Source of the DNA: an uncultured Olsenella sp.
Lineage (GTDB): Bacteria; Actinomycetota; Coriobacteriia; Coriobacteriales; Atopobiaceae
Length of the DNA: 64,000 bases
Direction: 5' to 3'
Assembly: GCA_934660915.1 (NCBI GenBank)
Contig: CAKUIF010000002.1
Location: forward strand, 62,001 to 126,000
Shown: positions 59,605 through 64,000 of the stretch, piece by piece
Layout of the letters: each line of letters opens with the position of its first letter
Position numbering within the stretch: the first letter of the stretch is position 1
Notes under the pieces: generated by a model
What the model was told of the DNA's origin: nothing
What the model saw: only the letters and a program-made list of their open reading frames with translations
The model's database searches: none
Program-made: the position numbers and the translations under genes

Positions 59605-61680
59605 TTACTTCTCGCCGGCGGCGCGACGGGCTGCGTAGTCAGCCGCGAGCTTTTGCTGGATGTCGTGCGGAACCTGCTCGTAGCCGCAGAGCTCGAGCTC
59701 GAACTCGCCGGTGCCGCGGGAAAGCGAGCGCAGGCGGGTGGCGTAGTCGGTGACCTCCGCATACGGGATGGTCGCCTCAACCGTGGTCGTGCCGGCTGCG
59801 ATGCCGTCGCCGGCGCTCATGCCCTCGACGCGGCCGCGGCTAGCCGACACGTCGCCCATCACGGAGCCGGCATAGCTGTCGGGCACGGTGATGGAAAGGT
59901 GCGCCATCGGCTCGAGGAGCACGGGCTCTGCCTGGTCGACTGCCTTCTGGAAGCCGATGCGCGCCGCGGTCTTGAAGGCCATCTCGTTGGAGTCGACGGG
60001 GTGATAGGAGCCCTCGTAGACGGCGACCTTGACGTCGATCATCGGGTAGCCGGCGAGCACGCCGTCCTTCATGGTCTCCTGGACGCCCTTGTCGATGGCG
60101 GGGATGAAGCCGCGCGGGATGTGGCCGCCGACGACCTCGTCGACGAACTCGTAGCCCGCGCCGGGGTTCGGCTCGATGCGGAGCCAGCAATCGCCGTACT
60201 GGCCGGCGCCGCCGGTCTGCTTCTTGTGGCGGCCCTGGGCGGAGGCGACTCGGCGGATGGTCTCGCGGTACGGGATGCGCAGGGCAACGGTGTGCGCCGT
60301 CACGCCGGCGCGCGCCTCGAGGCGGTCAAGCAGGACGCTGACCTGCGCCTCGCCGATGGCGGAGATGACGGTCTGGCCGGTGTCCTCGTCGCGGTCGACC
60401 TTGAGGGTCGGGTCTGCGTCAGCGGACTTCTCGAGGAAGGCATAGAGCTTGCCCTCGGTGCCGCGCTGATCGGGCTCGATGGCGATGCGGTAGAGCGAGT
60501 TGGGGAAGCGGAACGCGGCGGCCTCGACCTTGCCGGTCACGCTGAGGGTGTCGCCCGTCTGGGCCTCGAGCTTGGGAACGACGACGATGTCGCCAGCGGC
60601 GGCGGAAGAGACGTCCGTGGTGTCCTTGCCGCACATGAGATACAGGTGGCCGAGGCGCTCGGACTTACGCGTACGGGCGTTGGTGAGCTCGATGCCGGGG
60701 GTAAGGGTGCCTGCCAGGACCTTGAGGAAGGAAAGGCGGCCGTTCTGCGGGTCGTTCAGGGACTTGAAGGCAAAGGCGACGGGACGGTCGTCGTCAGGCG
60801 AGATGTCAAGCTGCTCGCCGTTGACCAGCGGGATGCGGCCGAAGTCGGCCATGGTCGGGAACCACGAGACGACGGCGTCCATGAAGGAGATGACACCCTC
60901 CTCTTTGACGCAGCTGCCCGTGAACACGGGGACAAAGACGCGCTCGGCGACGGCCTTGGCCAACAGGCCCTCGAGCTCGTCCTGCGTGATCTCCTCGCCC
61001 TCGAGGTACTTCATCATGATCTCGTCGTCGGCCTCGGCAACGAGGTCGGTGAGCTGCGCGCGGGCGTCTTCGGCTGCCTGGGCATAGGCGGCGGGGACGT
61101 CGGTGACCACGGGCTTGCCGCCCTCGAGGTGACGGGCCTTCATGTGAACGACGTCGATGACGCCCTCGAAGGCGTCTCCGGAGCCCATGGGGATGGTGAC
61201 CTGGCCGAGCTTGTTGCCAAAGCGCTCCTGCAGAGTGGCGAACGCAAGGTCATAATCGGCGTCAGAGCGATCGATGCGGTTGATGAAGATGGCGCGCGCG
61301 AGCGAGAGGTCCTCGGCGGCGTACCAGAGGCGAGTAGTCACGGTGCCGGGGCCGCTTGCGGCGTCGACCACGAATAGCGCAGTCTCGCAGGCACTCATCG
61401 CGGCGTAGGCGTCGCCGACGAAGTCCGGATAGCACGGAGCGTCGAGAACGTTGATGCGGGTGCCCTCCCACTCGACGGGAGCGATAGAGGTCGAGATCGA
61501 GAATCCGCGCTCGCCTTCCTCGCCGTCGTAATCCAGCGTGGGCTTAGTGCCGGCGTGGCCTCCCAGACGGGTGGTGCGGCCCGTCAGGTGAAGCATGGCC
61601 TCGGCCAGCATGGTCTTGCCCACGCCGCCTTGGCCCACAAGGACCACGTTCTTCACGCTTTCTGGTGCTTTTGCTGCCAT
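59605..61680 (-). CDS. EF-G-like translational GTPase (EF-G2 branch)
   Basis: 691 aa with all five EF-G domains, but unusual GTP motifs: the P-loop is VGQGGVGKTMLA (canonical AHIDAGKT) and the NKxD position reads INRIDRS. Domain IV/V motifs (GGAGQYGDCWLRIEP, EMAFKTAARIGFQKA, LLEPMAHLSITVPDSYAGSVMGD) are normal. Such proteins sit in the EF-G2/FusA2 branch and are distinct from the essential FusA; their role in ribosome recycling or stress is not settled. Start ATG 61680 has AAAGGAGG six bases upstream. Stands alone with a terminator. Confidence 0.9.
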   Translation of the reverse strand: MAAKAPESVKNVVLVGQGGVGKTMLAEAMLHLTGRTTRLGGHAGTKPTLDYDGEEGERGFSISTSIAPVEWEGTRINVLDAPCYPDFVGDAYAAMSACETALFVVDAASGPGTVTTRLWYAAEDLSLARAIFINRIDRSDADYDLAFATLQERFGNKLGQVTIPMGSGDAFEGVIDVVHMKARHLEGGKPVVTDVPAAYAQAAEDARAQLTDLVAEADDEIMMKYLEGEEITQDELEGLLAKAVAERVFVPVFTGSCVKEEGVISFMDAVVSWFPTMADFGRIPLVNGEQLDISPDDDRPVAFAFKSLNDPQNGRLSFLKVLAGTLTPGIELTNARTRKSERLGHLYLMCGKDTTDVSSAAAGDIVVVPKLEAQTGDTLSVTGKVEAAAFRFPNSLYRIAIEPDQRGTEGKLYAFLEKSADADPTLKVDRDEDTGQTVISAIGEAQVSVLLDRLEARAGVTAHTVALRIPYRETIRRVASAQGRHKKQTGGAGQYGDCWLRIEPNPGAGYEFVDEVVGGHIPRGFIPAIDKGVQETMKDGVLAGYPMIDVKVAVYEGSYHPVDSNEMAFKTAARIGFQKAVDQAEPVLLEPMAHLSITVPDSYAGSVMGDVSASRGRVEGMSAGDGIAAGTTTVEATIPYAEVTDYATRLRSLSRGTGEFELELCGYEQVPHDIQQKLAADYAARRAAGEK

Positions 61681-61822
61681 GATGCCTCCTTTGTCGGAGT
61701 TGTTCGCGTGATGCAACGCTCGTTGCTGCAAACCATACCCACGTAAGAGGCTTAGGCACGCGGCCTTTCGGGAAACGCGTCGGAGCGGCCCGCGAGCGTA
61801 TGGAGAGCCTCTCATGCGTCCA

Positions 61823-62046
61823 TCCGCATCGAAGTTGACTACGGGATACGCATGGCCAATCCTCTGCGCCGAAGTGCTCTCCGGGCCACGTGTTTCAATC
61901 CTTCGAGAGCCCGACAGCTGCCCAAATCCCGCTCTTTTGCGCCCGCTCGCAAGAATAGAGCTTCATTGCCAGCGAAAACACGTAGCCCGGAGAGCGTTTC
62001 GGCGCAGCAGGTGCCGCCTACGTAGCCCGCAAGGTGTTTTGGCGCA
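61823..62046. repeat. Mirrored 26-bp unit array, copy 5
   Basis: Units near 61823-61850 (degenerate) and 61866-61891 (minus), 61981-62006 and 62021-62046 (plus), 40 bp pitch on the right, 89 bp centre as in copy 4. It fills most of the 429 bp gap 61681-62109; the rest is a hairpin terminator and the EF-G-like promoter region. Confidence 0.85.
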
Positions 62047-62078
62047 AAAAAGCGGGGTGGGCCGATGGCCCACCCCGC
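62046..62078 (-). terminator. Terminator of the radical SAM gene
   Basis: On the minus strand GCGGGGTGGGCC and GGCCCACCCCGC form a perfect stem with loop ATC, followed by TTTTTT. It begins 32 bp after the stop at 62110. Strong intrinsic terminator. Confidence 0.9.
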
Positions 62079-62109
62079 CACGAGTCGCCCCGCGAAATGT
62101 GATTGATGC

Positions 62110-63564
62110 CTACTCGTTCTCCGCGTCGGCCTCGGCAATCATCTTGGCCTTCGCCGCAACGTTGTAGTTGGACACCTCGTCCTCATAAACCTTCTTGCCG
62201 GTGGGGTGCTGCTCGAGCCACAGTTCCTCGGCGCGCTGCTCCCAGCTCTTGGCATAAGCAGAGGTGCGCTGGCAGAGATGGTCAACGTCCTCGGGCGTCA
62301 CATACTCGGTGCACTTGGCGTCCGCCTCGTGAACAATCTCGGGAAGAATCTCCGGGTTCTCGAGCATCGGGCAAGGCCTGAGCATGTTGTCGGTCCAGGG
62401 ATAGTGCCTACGATATGCCTGGAAAATCGGCTGCTTGAGGCAGTCGAGCAGCGACTGCTCCTTGATGTTGGCGTTGGAGTAGTGGATAAAGACGCAGGGC
62501 TCGACGTCTCCGCGTGCATTGATGTGGCAGTAGACACGGCCTCCTGCAATGCAGCCGCCCACGTACTCGCCATCGTTCTGGAAGTCCATGGCAAAGATCG
62601 GCTTGCCGCCCGTCACGCCGCGCACCTCGCGGATGCGCCGCAGCATGTACTCACGCTGCTCGACGGTCGGGCACAGATCGACGGACGCGCCCTCGCCCAC
62701 GGGCATGTAGTGGAAGTACCAGGCCCAGCGGCAACCCTTCGCGATGATGGTGTCGAAGTACTCGTCGGACGAGACCATCTCGGTATTCGCGCGGGTATAG
62801 GCGGTCGAGGTGCCAAAGAGCAGGCCGTTCTCACGCATCAGGTCAAAGGCGCGCATGACCTCCTGGTACGAGCCGTCGCCGCGACGACCGTCGTTGGAGT
62901 CCTCAGTCCCCTCGAGCGAAACGCTAAAGACGATGTTGCCCACGCGCTTGACGTCGTCACAGAATTCCTGGTCAATCAGCGACGCATTGGTAAAGATGTT
63001 GAAGAGGCAGTCGTTGTGCGCCTCGGCCAGACGAATCACGTCGCGCTTACGGACCAGCGGCTCGCCGCCCGTGAGCATATAGAGATGGCAGCCCAGCTCG
63101 GAGCCCTCGGTGACCAGACAATCCATCTCCTCATACGTGAGGTTCAGGCTGTTTCCGTAGTCGGCGGCCCAGCAACCGACGCAATGCTTGTTGCAGGCAC
63201 TCGTGGGGTCGAACAGGATGATCCAAGGAACGTTGCACTGCTCCTTCTCCGCGTTCTCGGTGGTGTTGCGCAGGCCGCGGAAAGCAGCCTCGTACCCGCC
63301 GGCGAGCACGGCGGTCTTGAGCACGTGGTGATCGGTGCTGTCGATGACGTCCCAGAGGTACTGCTCCCACTTGGAGCCGGGATACAGGCCGTTACGCAGG
63401 CCGCGAGTCACACCCGGGGCGGTGTCCTTGAGCAGCTTGCCTGCCATGTCGATGAGCTTGTCGAGATTCTTCTCGCGGTCAGGACCGCTGGCGGCCTTGA
63501 TGATCTGGTCGAGGGCGATGCTGAACGCCTTGCGCTCGGCAGCGTGGGCAATCTTGGATTGCAT
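62110..63564 (-). CDS. Radical SAM protein with SPASM-like C-terminal cysteines
   Basis: 484 aa. Radical SAM cluster motif Cys124-x3-Cys128-x2-Cys131 (CNKHCVGC), GGEPLV and a barrel follow; a C-terminal region with many cysteines (GGRVYCHINARGDVEPCVFIHYSN, PCPMLENPE) suggests auxiliary iron-sulfur clusters like SPASM/Twitch domains. The 110-residue N-terminal extension is helical and not recognised. The reaction is unknown; peptide or lipid modification are both open. No precursor peptide gene was seen next to it. ATG 63564 has GGAG upstream. Confidence 0.85.
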   Translation of the reverse strand: MQSKIAHAAERKAFSIALDQIIKAASGPDREKNLDKLIDMAGKLLKDTAPGVTRGLRNGLYPGSKWEQYLWDVIDSTDHHVLKTAVLAGGYEAAFRGLRNTTENAEKEQCNVPWIILFDPTSACNKHCVGCWAADYGNSLNLTYEEMDCLVTEGSELGCHLYMLTGGEPLVRKRDVIRLAEAHNDCLFNIFTNASLIDQEFCDDVKRVGNIVFSVSLEGTEDSNDGRRGDGSYQEVMRAFDLMRENGLLFGTSTAYTRANTEMVSSDEYFDTIIAKGCRWAWYFHYMPVGEGASVDLCPTVEQREYMLRRIREVRGVTGGKPIFAMDFQNDGEYVGGCIAGGRVYCHINARGDVEPCVFIHYSNANIKEQSLLDCLKQPIFQAYRRHYPWTDNMLRPCPMLENPEILPEIVHEADAKCTEYVTPEDVDHLCQRTSAYAKSWEQRAEELWLEQHPTGKKVYEDEVSNYNVAAKAKMIAEADAENE

Positions 63565-63607
63565 GGGGTACCTCTCCTTCTTGGACGGGTCGACAACCCC
63601 TTCGGTT

Positions 63608-63624
63608 TTTGAACCCGTTTCAAA
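63608..63624. promoter_or_regulatory. TTTGAA-N5-TTCAAA palindrome upstream of the radical SAM gene
   Basis: A perfect 6-bp-arm palindrome about 45 bp before the start, in an AT-rich stretch (63601-63690) that also has ATTTTC/GAAAAT dyads. Probably an operator overlapping the promoter; regulator unknown. Confidence 0.4.
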
Positions 63625-63707
63625 TCAAGGCAATGGTACCCTAATTTTCAAAAAGAAAATCAGTATTTTTGAACTGGGTTAGATTTTTAACATGTGACGG
63701 CCGATAA

Positions 63708-63745
63708 TGGAAAGGCCCGTGCGGTTTACCTCCTCCGCGCGGGCC
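63708..63745 (-). terminator. Terminator of the lactate dehydrogenase gene
   Basis: GGCCCG(C)GCGG and CCGC(A)CGGGCC pair with one mismatch across a 10-base loop on the minus strand, followed by TTTCC. It begins 26 bp after the stop at 63772. Confidence 0.7.
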
Positions 63746-63771
63746 CACCCAACGATTCCCACCTCGAATGG

Positions 63772-64000
63772 CTACTTCGACGCCTCAAACGCCGCGACGT
63801 TTGCGGCGATGTGCTCGCAGGTCGCATGCCACTTGGCAATCTCGTCCTCGGAGAGCTCCGGGGCAAACACCTGCTCGACGCCCTCGGCGCCAATGACGCA
63901 CGGCAGGCTCGCATAGATGCCGCTCACCCCGTACACGTCCTCGACCAGCGTCGACACGGGCGTCACGAGCTTGGTGTCCGCAAGCACCGCCTCGATGATC
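63772..64000 (-). CDS. L-lactate dehydrogenase, C-terminal part (5' end outside window)
   Basis: The last 75 residues of an LDH/malate dehydrogenase family protein. IIEAVLADTKLVTPVSTLVE (final strand before the loop), GVSGIYASLPCVIGAEGVEQVF and the C-terminal helix LSEDEIAKWHATCEHIAANV match the LDH end closely. It would reduce pyruvate to L-lactate with NADH. The N-terminus lies beyond base 64000, so LDH versus malate dehydrogenase cannot be fixed; the ending favours LDH. Confidence 0.8.
   Translation of the reverse strand, partial: IIEAVLADTKLVTPVSTLVEDVYGVSGIYASLPCVIGAEGVEQVFAPELSEDEIAKWHATCEHIAANVAAFEASK

Overview
The window looks like a piece of a high-GC, low-complexity-rich actinobacterial chromosome of the Coriobacteriia, most likely Collinsella or a close relative. 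I infer this from codon use, a Firmicute-like glycogen cluster with a GlgC/GlgD pair, mannose-family PTS operons, L-lactate permease plus lactate dehydrogenase, and MetA/MetY-type methionine synthesis. No database search was possible, so the genus is an inference.

Layout. 1-4.8 kb: a leftward mannose-family PTS operon (SIS-domain sugar isomerase/deglycase, EIIAB, EIIC, EIID; EIID runs off the left edge) facing a divergent GntR/HutC regulator. 4.8-12.4 kb: a YitT-type membrane protein, mfd, and a rightward pair of glucose-superfamily PTS EIIBC plus ChbG/YdjC deacetylase. 12.5-24.3 kb: a complete glycogen cluster on the minus strand (glgB, glgP, glgC, glgD, glgA and a GH13-GH77 fusion). 24.8-34.9 kb: metY, an iron-sulfur-less MutY relative, a HAD phosphatase, tRNA-Asp, the dnaX-ybaB-recR operon, an oxidoreductase and a DUF362 ferredoxin-like protein. 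35.1-42.4 kb: a lower-GC accessory island with an SPFH/GYF protein, zinc-ribbon membrane proteins (one frameshifted), three lipoproteins (one with three Ltp repeats), a membrane Ser/Thr kinase and an XRE protein. It contains duplicated and chimeric segments and a shared palindrome. 42.4-50.7 kb: metA behind a Met-rich leader peptide and terminator, an AAA ATPase, a DEAD-box helicase, an RlmI-like methyltransferase, LemA, tRNA-Ser, tadA and an L-lactate permease. 51-64 kb: a membrane-anchored GH3 enzyme, a PRC-barrel/YtxH/cyanophycin-synthetase-N-like trio, a CorC-type CBS protein, a DUF559-like protein, an EF-G-like GTPase, a radical SAM enzyme and the C-terminus of lactate dehydrogenase.

How the genes work together. 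PTS sugars are imported and phosphorylated, surplus glucose is stored as glycogen through GlgC/D-GlgA-GlgB and recovered through GlgP and the debranching/transglucosylating fusion. Homoserine is acylated by MetA (Glu111 predicts acetyl-CoA) and converted by MetY. The 35-42 kb island reads as an envelope signalling or protection module.

The most unusual signals are (i) mirrored intergenic arrays of short units repeated at a 38-41 bp pitch and then inverted around a centre, with five copies of one sequence family (5864-6087, 6106-6328, 24498-24730, 58227-58447, 61823-62046) and two other families of the same geometry (48891-49151, 50871-51059); (ii) the methionine leader peptide/attenuator before metA (43375-43510); and (iii) the kinase/SPFH/Ltp island.
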